64,000 bases of DNA from Austropuccinia psidii (Eukaryota > Basidiomycota > Pucciniomycetes > Pucciniales > Sphaerophragmiaceae). The stretch spans positions 4,499,501 to 4,563,500 of the forward strand of contig JALGQZ010000013.1 in NCBI GenBank assembly GCA_023105745.1. The letters are read 5' to 3'. The notes beneath the pieces are model-generated. The model saw only the letters and a list, made by a program, of their open reading frames with translations. It was not told where the DNA came from and made no database searches. Positions 34,969 through 46,133 of this stretch are shown piece by piece. Both the position numbers and the translations under genes were made by a program. Position 1 is the first letter of the stretch; every line of letters starts with the position of its first letter.

Positions 34969-37900
34969 TCAAACTCTTGAGGTATTTGGACCAGGCTTGT
35001 CGGGATACAATGAATGGAAATCCTTGACAAGGTCTGGTGAGTTGGTAATGTTGGAAGATGGTTCCCAAGTGGTTCTTTCTGGGTCTTCACTGAATCCTTT
35101 CCACTCTACAAGATACCATAATTTACCTCTTTTGAGTTTTGAGTCCAGAACCTGAGCCACTTCCCATTCTTCTTGCTCCTCCACTAAAACTGGTGGTGGC
35201 TGCAATTGATGATGATTTGGGATAGTTGAATGCTTGACTGGTTCTAATAAGGACACATGGAATGCAGGGTGAACTGTCTTCCATTGCTGAGGCAACTTGA
35301 GGTGATATGCATGGCTGCCAATCTTCTTAAGAACTTCAAAGGGTCCCAACCATCTTTCTGATAATTTCTTGGTGGGTCTTGTTGTCTTGATGTTCTTGGA
35401 AGCCAGCCATACGTTGTCCCCAGGTTGGAAATCAGGTGGAATTGCCCTATTTCTATCTGCATACTTCTTGAATCTCCTTATTGCTGACTCTAATTCTTCT
35501 TTGACAACTTGCTGTACTGATTGGAGTTTTGTTGATAACTTTCCAGCAGGTGAGTCTTGAGAAATATGGATTGAGTCAAAGCTGGGATTTCCTCCATAAA
35601 TGGTGAAAAAGGGTGATTGCTTGGTAGATGAATGTTCTGCATTATTATAGGCAAATTCAGCCAGAGGGAGCCAGGTGTACCAGTCATCTTGATGATAGCT
35701 GACATACATCCAAAGGTACTGTTCTAGTATCTGATTTACCCTCTCTGTCTGTCCATCTGTTTCAGGGTGAAAGGCAGTTGAAAGATCTCTTGATATCTTG
35801 AGCTGCTGACACAATTGAGTCCAGAATGATGAAACAAATAAGGATCCCCTATCACTGACAATGCTGACTGGGAGTCCATGCTTGGAAAATACATGACTAA
35901 TGAATATTTGAGCTAAATCCAGAGCAGTGATTGTACCATAAGCTGGAATGAAGATTGCCATTTTTGAGAATCTGTCCACAACTACTAAAATTGAATCAAA
36001 GTTGTTGGACAGTGGCAATTGAGTGATAAAGTCCATTGATAATGAATTTCAAGGACCAGACGGAATTGAAAGAGGCTTGAGTAATCCAAACTTCTTGTGA
36101 TGAATGTTCTTGTTTCTTGAACATTGCTGACATGAGGACACATAGTCCTTGATGAATTGATTCATGCCAGCCCAATAAAAATCCCTCTTGATGAGCTTGA
36201 GGGTCTTCTCCTGGCCAGGATGGCCAGCCAATGGTGAGTCATGATGCTTTTGAAGAATATCGAGTTGAAGTTCTTCATTGCTTGTAATTACCACTCTATC
36301 TTTGAATAATAATAACTTGGCTTGAGGTTCAAGAGAATAATCTGGAATTGATTCACCTCTTGCTAGTTGCTTGAGTATTTCTTTATAATCTTTGTCTTGC
36401 CATACTTCTTTTTGAATTTTGTCAACTAAATCTGAGAAAATTTCCACTTTGATTGAGAAGAATCTTGACTCTTGAATTCCATCTTGCTTAAGAACTTGAT
36501 GAAAAGTTTGAGGATTCTTGCTGATGAAGTCCACCCCCCTCTCTGGGTACATGTCGTCCCGATGTGACAAGGCATCTGGTAAAGTGGCCAGCCTGCCTGG
36601 GCGGTAAGTAATAGTGAAATGAAATTCTGAGAGAAATTCAGCCCAACGGGCCTGACGACGAGTAAGAACTTTGGAAGACATGAAGTACTGCAAGGAAGAG
36701 TGGTCTGTCAAGACCTCAAAAGGATTGGAAAGAGAAAGAAGAAATGCTCTCCAGCGCTTGAGAGCCCAAACTATGCCAAGGAGTTCCTTGTCATGAATTT
36801 CATAGTTGAGCTCAGCTGGTAAGAGCTTGCAACTATCAAATTCAATGGGATGCTTTCTATAGTCATTCACCTGACTCAGTACGGCGCCCAATGCATAATC
36901 AGAAGCATCAGTCTCTACAATAGTAGGCAGAGATGGATTAAAGTGAGATAAGATAGGAGCAGAGGTGAAAGCTTCTTTGAGTGCTTGAAACTGACTAAGA
37001 GCTTCCTCATTGAAGATGAAAGGAGAATCTTTTTTGAGAAGGGAAGTGAGAGAAGTGATTTTTTTGGAATAATTTTTAATGAAACGACAATAAAAATTGG
37101 CAAAGCCAAGAAAGGATTGAAGAGCCTTGATGTTTTTGGGCTGAGGCCAATTGAGGATTTGCTGAACCTTTGAAGAATCCATCTTGAGGCCATCACTTGA
37201 AACAACATAGCCCAAGTATTCCACACTTGAGGCATGGAATACACACTTGGAGGCTTTGGCAAACAGATTATTGTCCCTCAGTCTTTGGAGGACAGAGGTC
37301 ACATGTTTGACATATTCCTCCTCAGAACTGGAAAAGACCATAATATCATCTAGATAAACCACAACAAACACATCCAAAAAATCTGCAAAGATATCATTTA
37401 CTAGATTTTGGAAAGAAGCAAGAGCATTGGTCAAACCAAATGGCATGACCAAATACTCATAACTGCCATATTTGGTTCTAAAGGCAATTAAGTGCTCATC
37501 ACCCTCTTTGATTCTCAGAAGGTTATATGCACCACGCAAATCTATCTTGGAGAAGATAGTGGAACCGTTGAATACGGTAAGAAGCTGGTTCATAGGAGGA
37601 ACAGGGTATCTGTTCTTCCTAGTGACAGCATTGAGTTTGCGGTAGTCAACACACAAACGAAGACCTCCATCCTTTTTCTTGACAAAAAGGACAGGTGCCC
37701 TGTTGAAGAGGAGCTTGGTCTAATGAAACCTTTCTCTACATTCTCTGAAATGTAGGCCCGCAGTGTTTCTGACTCTTGATTTGATAATGAGTAGATAACA
37801 CCAATTGGAGGTAGAAGACCCTCCAATTCAATATGGTGATCACAGGCGCGGTGTGGAGGGAGTTTCTCTGCTTTCACCTTGGAGAATACATCCAAATAAT

Positions 37901-38696
37901 GGTGATAAGCAGGAGGAACAACCTTCAACACAGTTTCAATTTCTTCTGGCTCTTCCTCCTCATCCCACTGCTCCTCCAGGGATGCATGAAAAGATAAGGG
38001 AGGAAGGTCCATATCCCCTTGAAAGAGATGAAGTGAAGATATGGCAACATCTTCTCCAACATCCTTTATCTCTTTGAAGACTTCATCTCTTAATGGAAGT
38101 AATGACTGAGAGGGAATAATGGAAGGGATATGGACAGAAGAAGGAAGGGAAGGCGTCTTAAGTTCACCAACCAGAGCAACACTGTTGACAGCAGTGGCTA
38201 AGTCATTACTAGTAGAAGGAATAATACCACTAGAATCCTTATGATTAGAATCATAGGTGATCGATCCATTTTTCCAATCAATAATGGGACTAAAATGGTA
38301 AAGGAAATCATAGCCCAATATCAGGTCTTCTCCCTTGGGTGAATCTATGATAAAGAAGTCCCATTCAAAGCTTGGGAAGGAAGGCAAGTCAACTACCCAC
38401 TTGGTATAATGGGTGATGAACAAGGCAGGGGATTCATTAGAATCCAAAATGAAAAGGGGAATCTTTTCAGGGAGCTCTGACAGAGTCAATGAGTACTTGA
38501 GAACAAAATTCTTTGCAATAAAAGAGTTTGTAGCACCAGAATCAATGAGAATACTATAAAAAATATCAGATACAGAAGAGAAAATAAGAAATTTTAAAGA
38601 TTTCTTGACACTAGTATTCAGAGTGCACAATTGTGCTCTTGAAGGAAATAAGTGGGAACCATTGAACACATCATGATCCCCACTCAGGCTTTTCCC
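34969..38696 (-). pseudogene. Element E pol (PR-RT-RH-IN-chromodomain), two lesions
   Basis: In the -1 frame after gag: protease ILIDSGATNSF and LILGYDFLYHF; RT with CVDYRKLNAVTRKNRYPVPP, MPFGLTNALASFQ and YLDDIMVFS; RNase H ETDASDYALG and ALKRWRAF; integrase zinc region HHDSPLAGHPG...CQQCSR, core SMDFITQLP, VVVDRFSKMAIF, IVSDRG and AFHPETDGQTERVN; C-terminal chromodomain WEVAQVLDSK, LWYLVEWKGFSEDPERTTWE. The lesions are a 1-base loss in a G-run near 37718 (STG/APVLFVKKKDGG) and a TGA near 36045, where the Trp of GPWNSLSMDF is expected. Otherwise open over about 3.7 kb, so it was probably active until recently. Confidence 0.9.
38651..38696 (-). promoter_or_regulatory. Probable -1 ribosomal frameshift signal (gag to pol)
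   Basis: In the gag frame the heptamer reads G GGA AAA (38690-38696), the X XXY YYZ form. Gag ends two codons later (GCC TGA). After a 5-nt spacer, AGTGGGGA (38677-38684) can pair with TTCCCACT (38651-38658): seven Watson-Crick pairs and one G-U, with an 18-nt loop. The -1 frame is open from the heptamer into the protease. All three parts of a standard signal are present. Confidence 0.75.
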
Positions 38697-40045
38697 TGCT
38701 TGCTAGGGAAGCCTCTTGATGATGACCCAGGCTTGTTCTGAGGTCTCTTGAAGCATTTTTCAATTGGGTGCTTTCCACCACAATAAGTACACAACCCCTC
38801 TTTAATCCTCCTCTCCTTTTCAGAACCGATTAACTTATTGTCCTTATTGAGGAGAGCAGCAAGGGGCTTGTCCTTTGAAGATTTGAATTGCTTGCCCTTC
38901 TTGTTCTTCTTCTGGTGAGGCCTCTTTGAAGATGAGTTTTGAGGAGGCCTAGACTGATTGGATCCAATGACTGGAGGCTTCTTCTCTTGATTGCCACCCT
39001 TTTCCTTTTGCCTCTCATGATATCTTGTGTCTAATTCTAAGGTGACATTCATAAGTTCTTGAAGAGTATCAAAAGTTCCAGGGTGAGAAGCCAACTGATC
39101 CAATAATCTTGATGCCAATCCTCTTCTGTAAACATGGATATAAGCTCTTTCCCCCCAATCTCCAATTCTTGACATTAAGCTTCTGAAATCTGCTATGTAC
39201 AAGGAAACATGACCACTTTCCTTCATCCTCAAATTGTCCAACTCCTGTTCAGCTTTCCTGACTTCATTGGGGTCACCAAACAGAGTGAATAATTGAGATT
39301 CAAACAATGGCCAATTATTGAGGAGGTAGGAAGGGTCTTCATTGGAAATATTTGAGAGGTAAGGTTCAATCCACTTGCCAGCTCTACCAGTGAGAAAAGA
39401 AGTTGAGTAAAGAACTTTCTTCCTGTCAGAGAAGAAATTTGCTGGATCATTATGAAAGATTAATTGACAGGATTGGATAAACCCTCTCAATTTATGAGCT
39501 TGAGTTCCATCAAAAGAATCAGGTGCCTTCATGGATGGAGTCTTGAAAGCAGGGGCTTTGGAATTGTCCCTGGGAGCAACTGCTTGAGTGAGTTGCCCCA
39601 TGAATTGAGTCATCTGCTCCATCATCTTGAGGAGACTTGGATCAGTTTGAGAGACAAGAGGTTGACTAGAAAGGGCTAGATTAGAACCCTGAGGCACCTC
39701 TGGAGCATTTGCCAAGGCATCTGCCACTTCAGTTTCCCCAGAATCTTCCTCTTCCACAGACTCTTCCCCCTCTTCATCTTCAACTTCCCCTTGTCTTGCT
39801 CTTGCCCCTTCAGACATGCCAGGGTAGCCACCCAAAAGTCCAGAGAAAGATCTTGATCTTCTAGATTTCATTCCACCTCTTCTTGATGGTGCTTCTCCTT
39901 CCATTGGTGATCCTCTGTCCAAATTTGCACTCGGTTGATGAACTGATGGTGTGCGGTCAAGAGGAGCCCTTGCTGTAGGAGTGAGAACAGCTTGAATTCT
40001 TTGGGATCTAGTATTTTTGGCTGGGGGACTATGCTGAACTGGCAT
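38684..40045 (-). CDS. Element E gag polyprotein
   Basis: An intact 453-residue frame. It has a basic, Ser/Arg-rich N-terminus, an acidic segment (EVEDEEGEESVEEEDSGE), a capsid-like core (PDSFDGTQAHKLRGFIQSCQ, FLTGRAGKWIEPYL, SQLFTLFGDPNEVRKAE, MKESGHVSLYIADFRSL) and a zinc knuckle CTYCGGKHPIEKC near residue 420, followed by a Lys/Arg/Ser tail. Gag forms the particle and packages element RNA. The start at 40045 is the first Met of the open frame and fits the leader. Pol follows by a predicted -1 frameshift. Confidence 0.9.
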   Translation of the reverse strand: MPVQHSPPAKNTRSQRIQAVLTPTARAPLDRTPSVHQPSANLDRGSPMEGEAPSRRGGMKSRRSRSFSGLLGGYPGMSEGARARQGEVEDEEGEESVEEEDSGETEVADALANAPEVPQGSNLALSSQPLVSQTDPSLLKMMEQMTQFMGQLTQAVAPRDNSKAPAFKTPSMKAPDSFDGTQAHKLRGFIQSCQLIFHNDPANFFSDRKKVLYSTSFLTGRAGKWIEPYLSNISNEDPSYLLNNWPLFESQLFTLFGDPNEVRKAEQELDNLRMKESGHVSLYIADFRSLMSRIGDWGERAYIHVYRRGLASRLLDQLASHPGTFDTLQELMNVTLELDTRYHERQKEKGGNQEKKPPVIGSNQSRPPQNSSSKRPHQKKNKKGKQFKSSKDKPLAALLNKDNKLIGSEKERRIKEGLCTYCGGKHPIEKCFKRPQNKPGSSSRGFPSKQGKA

Positions 40046-40762
40046 TTTGAAATAATGAAATAAAACTTGATGGTATTAAGGACAATCAAAACTTGGCCAA
40101 ATCAATCACAATAAAATCTTGATTAATCTTGAGGAATCAATTCAAATCTTGAGGAATCAAATTCAATCAACAGTCAAATAAATTCAATCAATCAACAATC
40201 AATTAAAATCAAATATCAATAATCTTGAGGAAATCAATAATCAATTAATATTCAATCAATAATCAATCAATAAATGTCTTCAATATGAAATCAAGTCTTG
40301 AGGAATCAATCAATCAGTTCAAAATCTTCAGAAATCAATTCAATATCTTGATGAGTCTAATCAAATCAATAATCAAAATCAATTCTTGAGGATCAATCAA
40401 TATCTTGAGAGTTCAAAGTCAATAAATCCAATAAATCCTGAATCAATAACCCAAATGAATCCCAATGAATAATCCAATCAATTAAACCAATCAATAATTC
40501 CTAGATAAAACCTGAATAAGAACACAGAAAAAATTTAATTGATAAAAATAAAATGAAGTGATGAAATGGTCAGCAATGATTAAGAAAAGAAAAAGAATCA
40601 ATTTTCATAAGAATGAAATGAGTGAGATGAAAAATTGATAAGAGAGAAAAATCATGATCATTAAGGATCATAAAGTCATGAAGAGATCATAATTTGATGA
40701 ATAGAAAGAAATGAATATAAATGAATGAAAAGAAAGAATCAAATATGAGTTAATTAATTTAA
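40046..40762 (-). other. Leader of element E
   Basis: About 700 bp between 5' LTR and gag, with no gene. It is built of irregular repeats of TCAATCAA and TCTTGAGGAATCAA on the plus strand. This is a long untranslated leader that may carry packaging signals (inference). Confidence 0.7.
40748..40761 (-). other. Self-priming primer site of element E
   Basis: One base after the 5' LTR, the minus strand reads TAAATTAATTAACT. Its exact complement AGTTAATTAATTTA occurs inside the LTR (41128-41141; also 31545-31558), about 40 nt after a TATA-like ATATAC. No TGG-type tRNA site is present. Chromoviruses of the Tf1/sushi type are primed by the 5' end of their own RNA, which this fits. The core TTAATTAA is palindromic, which weakens the statistics. 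Confidence 0.55.
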
Positions 40763-41526
40763 TGTCACAGGGGCTCTTCGAAGTGAAGAGGGCCTGGCAC
40801 TCAGTAAACTGGGACTCACTTATGGAGGGCTCAAAGGTATGATAAGAATGGATACACTTAAGAGTGTTAAAGATGAATTACTAAAAGAATAAATATAAGA
40901 AAAAAGCAGCAACAAAGAAATAAGAGTAAGAATAGAAGAGCCAACCACAAACAAGTCCAAGTCCACTGTTTCAACCTGTCAGAATGGAAAGAGAAGGGTT
41001 AATAAGGATATGGCCACCCAACTCATACTGTACAGGCGAAGAGAGAAAATGCAAAGACTAACTTAGAATTAAATAGTTATAATACCCAAATATAAGGATA
41101 AGAATAATTATAAAATAATAAATAAACTAAATTAATTAACTGGGGAAAAGTCCCCAGGGGGGAGAAAGAGGGGCTGGTATATGTGAGAATCACCAGCCCT
41201 GATCCAGAGGAAGAATTTTCATGAGAATATTTGATGATTGAATTGAGTCTGGCCAATACAGGTCCTGTACGGCTGTACAGAACCTGTACAAGAGGTGTGG
41301 TGTATTTGAGTGATCATACAGTTCCATGTTGGTGTATTGAAACTGTATTGGGTGAATCCAACCTGTACAGGTGTTGACAGGCTGTATGGATGTACCAAGC
41401 TGTATGCATGTTTCAGAATGAAGATTGCTGAAACTGAATGCTGATGCAGATACTGGATTTGCTGATTTGGGGTGTTTGAGTGGGTGTATGAATGAATACC
41501 CTTACCCCTGATGGATGGTTGTTACA
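40763..41526 (-). repeat. 5' LTR of element E
   Basis: 764 bp. It matches 31180-31943 except for about two substitutions seen by eye (GTTAAGGATG/GTTAAAGATG and AATAATTAT/AATAGTTAT). It is flanked by GGTAG at 41527 and transposase coding sequence. Confidence 0.92.
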
Positions 41527-43825
41527 GGTAGTGTCTAAGCTGATCCAATCAACTACTTCCCTTGGGGAATGAAAATTCTGTAAGTACTCAACCAGGCAAT
41601 CATAATTTTCTTGGTCATGGCGGGATGGTTTGTTATATTTATGGTCATTGAACAGGGCAGGTGGCTGTGATTCGAAAAGCTGTTTTATTTCACATGGCAC
41701 GGATGGGGATTTCAGGAGAACGGAAAGGTTGGAACATTGACAGATATGTTGAAGTAAGGTTTTATCTATATCATCTATTCAGAGTTGCAAGAAGTTAATC
41801 TTATTCAGTTTAGGTGTTTAATCAATGTGAATATATTGATCTTATTAATTGACGTACATATTTTGTTATTTGTTGGCATTTTTGCAAATACTCCAATCAA
41901 GCGCTCATAACCCCATGTGGCTGAGGCTTGTGCTGGGCCCCAACGTTGGAAGAGTTCGGGAATATGATCAGCAAAATGATGATTTGGTTTACTTTTCTGT
42001 TTTGGGAACAGGTGTTGATTGGAAAGGCGGAATTTTTTCCAATGCTCAGCAAATGCAGTCGCATCTCCTATTGAAACAGTCCAACTTGTGGCAATGTTGA
42101 TAGCACTAATCAAATGGAATGTATTCTTGGTTAGGTCATTTGCAAGTTCTTCTGACTGACCCATTTTTCTTTGAATGTTCGCGGATTGGTGTACATCTAA
42201 TGACATCTGTTGACTGAGCATTAAAAATGGAATATAGACCTTATATAAGAGAGCCCATTCAGCGGCTTTTAAGCTACCATGAGAGGGGGAACCCATGTTG
42301 CAAAGTACTCTTGTTCATGATGAGGGAATTATCGTCTCAGATATGATTTGACGGAGATGCTCCAGAGCCTCACCCTTGATCTGGTGATCACTCAGTGCAG
42401 TGATATCCAATTCAGAGGGGATTTCAGAAGTGGGGATGTAATCGGCATCAAATGAAGGAATCTCCGCAGAACCACTAGATGGATGTTCCGTGTGAGGGGT
42501 GCGCATTGGGAAGTAGTTTTTTTGGGTGGAAGTAGTGGGGAGTGGCTCATTTATTATTTTTGCTGCGTCTCTTCTCAGGGAGCGGGCCTCTCTCAATGTG
42601 ATTTTTTCAAGAGAGCTGTTGGAGGTCATGGAATCTGAGTCTGAACTGTTGGTGTCATTGGATTTCCTGCAGGACCTGAGGTAATTTTTTGATTTGGACT
42701 CTGGAATGCATGATCCTTCAAAATTCCAAGTATTAAATTATGCATTATGTCAAGATTAACCATTCTGGTTGCATCCCAATACGGAAGGTCTTCTAAAATT
42801 GAATATCGCACTCCATACTCAGAGAAAATTGCTTGTCTTTGTTGTGGGGTTGCCCGAAGCCATTTGGCAATGGTTGATTTATGATTTTGATATGAGCGTG
42901 TGTAGTGAAATTGAGGACCAATTTCTTCAATTTGAGCTTTGTGAATGGTGCAAAAATTACAAAAGTGGTTGCCTGAATGGGAAATAAATCCAGTAAGCTT
43001 GCGCATGGCAACCACATACGCAATGGCTGTGAGAATGGCAACACGGATAAAGGATCCTGAAGGACCTGTTGGGGTGGGTGAAAAATGGTAACCTTGCCAT
43101 AGCTCTTTGAGCTCCTTGATGAGTGGCATTAATAAATAATTCAATTGAAGGGAAGTTGGCTCCTTCGGACCAGGGATGATTCCTGCAACATAGACATTCT
43201 CTGGCTTCAATCTTTCACTTGGGGGGAGATTAATACAAATAAGCATGATAGGTCCAATGCTGGCCAACTGGGTTGATTTTCCATGTGCATTAAACCAGTC
43301 CACATAAATGGAGAAGGCCAATGCACCAGGAATGGACATGAATGGGGGGTCATGGATATTTCTAGTGCCAGTGAAGCATCTCCAGACCAATCCATCCCAG
43401 ACATCACGTTTTGGGGAATCTTCGGGAGTTTGGGATTGTTGATGTTGATGCAGAATTTCCATAATTCCAGCCCGCTGGAGAAATCTGGCAAGCCAATTTT
43501 TGAATGGTTGATAAATGAAATGTTTTGTTGGTATAAACTTTTGCTTCATGTTGGTTGTGTTTTGGGTGTGGGGTTCAAATGAATAGATGAATTTGCCTAA
43601 TGATTGTGTGCAAGGGGGATCATGATCATTTGGGTCATGATGGCATTGAAAGTGGGGTTGGTCAGTTTTGACTCATTCAGTAAGGCCATTAAGAGAGAAA
43701 CATTGAGGACAACATATATAGTTTTGAATCACTGGCTCCAATTGGAGATGTTCAAATATGGTACTCAGATCTTGAGGTATATGGAATGCAGGAATGGGGG
43801 GACCACCGGAGCTTGAGATGCTGGA

Positions 43826-45995
43826 TGTAAGGTTTGTCTATGAAACTCTTGATAATAGTAACAATATCAAGAGTACTATGACTGTCCTCAGTAGAAAAAT
43901 ATAATATAATGAAATATTATAACCACAAATTTAAATATAATTATTAAAAATAATTATATATAAAAAAATAAATTTAATTATTATTATAAAAATATAATAA
44001 TAAAAAAGAATATAATAATTATAACAAATTATAATTATTCTATTATTGTTATAGTCACTGACAATTATAACAATAAGAAGTGTGAAGCTCTTAATGAGAC
44101 AATTACACGTGGAAAATAGAAATATTTAACCACTTATAAATAATATAAATATTATTTATAAAAAGAATTAAACACACACTGTGCAGAAATAATTCTTTAT
44201 AGAATAAAATTCTATATAAAAAAACTATTACTAGATAAAAAAATATATAGAACTTTAGAGAAAGATTTATTTAATACAATAAGTCAAATACAACAGTTAT
44301 TATATTAAATAAAGATTTATAAGTTAAAAACACGCCAAAAATCAATAAATTTAAAGATAAAACAACTTTTCATACTATAAATTATGATTAAAGAGTTTTT
44401 GAGAGGAATTTGTGGATTTTAAAAGATATTTAAGATGATAATTTTATATAATAAACTTTATTATAGATGATTACAATAATAATCTGAATTCTATGACTTC
44501 AATTCTTTAATTTAATAAATAAAGAATAAAAATAACTTAAGAATTACTTTAATAATAAGATTTTATATTTAATAAAACTTTACCTGCTTAAATGTCTAAT
44601 ATGATTTGATTGATAATTGATTGATTGATTGATGGACAAAAACAGTGATGAAAAGACTCTTTTTATGTCTACAGAGAAGCTCTCATGATTCATAATGGAT
44701 GTAGAGGGCGTGCTCAGGTCAAAACTGAAAAACCATGCTTAAAAATTAAATTCTTAACTTAAGGCAACTTATTTTTACTTCCAATTTAAAGTTACCAGTG
44801 TTATTCTTAACTCTAAGTAACTTTAATCCTCATTGAGTTTAATTATTTTAAGTTTTAATATAAAATAAGTTTATTTATATTAAAGTTCATCACATGAACA
44901 ACATAAAATTAGAGTTTCAAGCAGAAATCTCTTAAACTCAATTTTTAATTAATTTTTAAAGAAATCATAATTTTCTTTGAGCTTAATTAAAAAGATAACT
45001 TTCCAGGCTGATTACCCAAGAAACTTATTGATAAAAGATACTTAAAATTTAATTTATATGTGGATAATATTAAATTCTAAGCTGTGTGAAATTTTCAAGC
45101 AAATCCATTAAGATTTGGATTTTTAATGAATTTTTGAAGTTATTGCTATTTTTCCACGAAAATAGCAATACACACCAAACCTTAGCTTTTGATAAGGTTT
45201 CAATGCTTGGAACCTTAAGGTTTTAAGCTTATTTAAGCTTTGACATTTCTTAAAACCTTGATTTCAAGCCTGCATATTGGGATTTACCCTTTGGCAGCTT
45301 GAAATTCCTGTCCAAATTGGGATAAAACCAGTTTAAACCTTAAGGTTGGATCAAAGTCTAATCTTAAAGTTTAAATAAGGTTGAAAATCCTCCAATACAG
45401 GTGGACAACCTTAATTGAATCATTGCAGATCCAAAAAGTTGGGTACCCCAGCTCTATTTGGTCTTTTTCCTTTGTCCCACCTTTTTGCGTGGATTTTGCC
45501 CATTTATTTATTTAAAGCCATACTATGGCCTTAAACCCTTTTAAATTGAGCTCACGCAGGATTTACATTCTGTATGGCAAATCCTTAGCCAATTCAGTAA
45601 ATATACACCACACCTCAATTTTAACTAAAATTTTGGTAAAGTTGCATAAACCTTATGTAACTTTAAATTTAAGCTTAATTAAGCTTAAATTTAACAATTT
45701 TAAAAAAATGTTAAAAAAGTTACATTAGTACTGTGAGATTCTTAAATCTTCTAATAACACAAGAAATAAGTGTTTTTGGGTATAACACCCTATGGGTGTA
45801 CCCTAGGTTATTTTTGGTGTAGAATCCAAAAATGACATAATAATTATAACTTTGTTTATCCAAAAAAAAGTTATACTTATTTTTTATTATTTTTTATTTT
45901 AAATTCAACTAAAAAGTCTGTTTAAGACAAATTTAATTGTTTATAAAATCTTTTGTGGCCTTATGGGTATGTTATACATACCTCACAGGCTCACA
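43826..45995 (-). repeat. 3' LTR of element D
   Basis: On the plus strand it runs from TGTAAGGTTTGTC to CAGGCTCACA. It matches 52602-54781 with a scattering of substitutions and small indels, the largest being about 12 bp near 44268/53040. A 67-codon frame present in both LTRs is not regarded as a gene. Confidence 0.92.
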
Positions 45996-46007
45996 ATCCC
46001 TACCACC
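45996..46007 (-). other. Polypurine tract of element D
   Basis: On the minus strand GGTGGTAGGGAT adjoins the 3' LTR, preceded by a T-run. Confidence 0.6.
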
Positions 46008-46133
46008 AAAAAAAAAAATTGTACTACAATTTTTCTTCTGTAGTATACCCCAAGTTATTTGGGGGGGTATAATCCACTGTCCAACCTCTCTACTTATACT
46101 GTTCAAGTATGTAAAGCACACAATTCAAACTTT

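Larger units (their letters stand above)
31180..41526 (-). mobile_element. Chromovirus element E, full-length and young
   Basis: A 10.3-kb Ty3/gypsy element on the minus strand: 5' LTR 40763-41526, leader with self-priming site, gag, pol with C-terminal chromodomain, an opposite-strand accessory gene, polypurine tract, 3' LTR 31180-31943. The target duplication is CTACC/CTACT on the minus strand, or a perfect ACTAC if the edges are shifted by one base. The LTRs differ at about two positions by eye, so insertion was recent. Only a few lesions were found in gag-pol: one 1-base deletion and one TGA. Confidence 0.9.
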
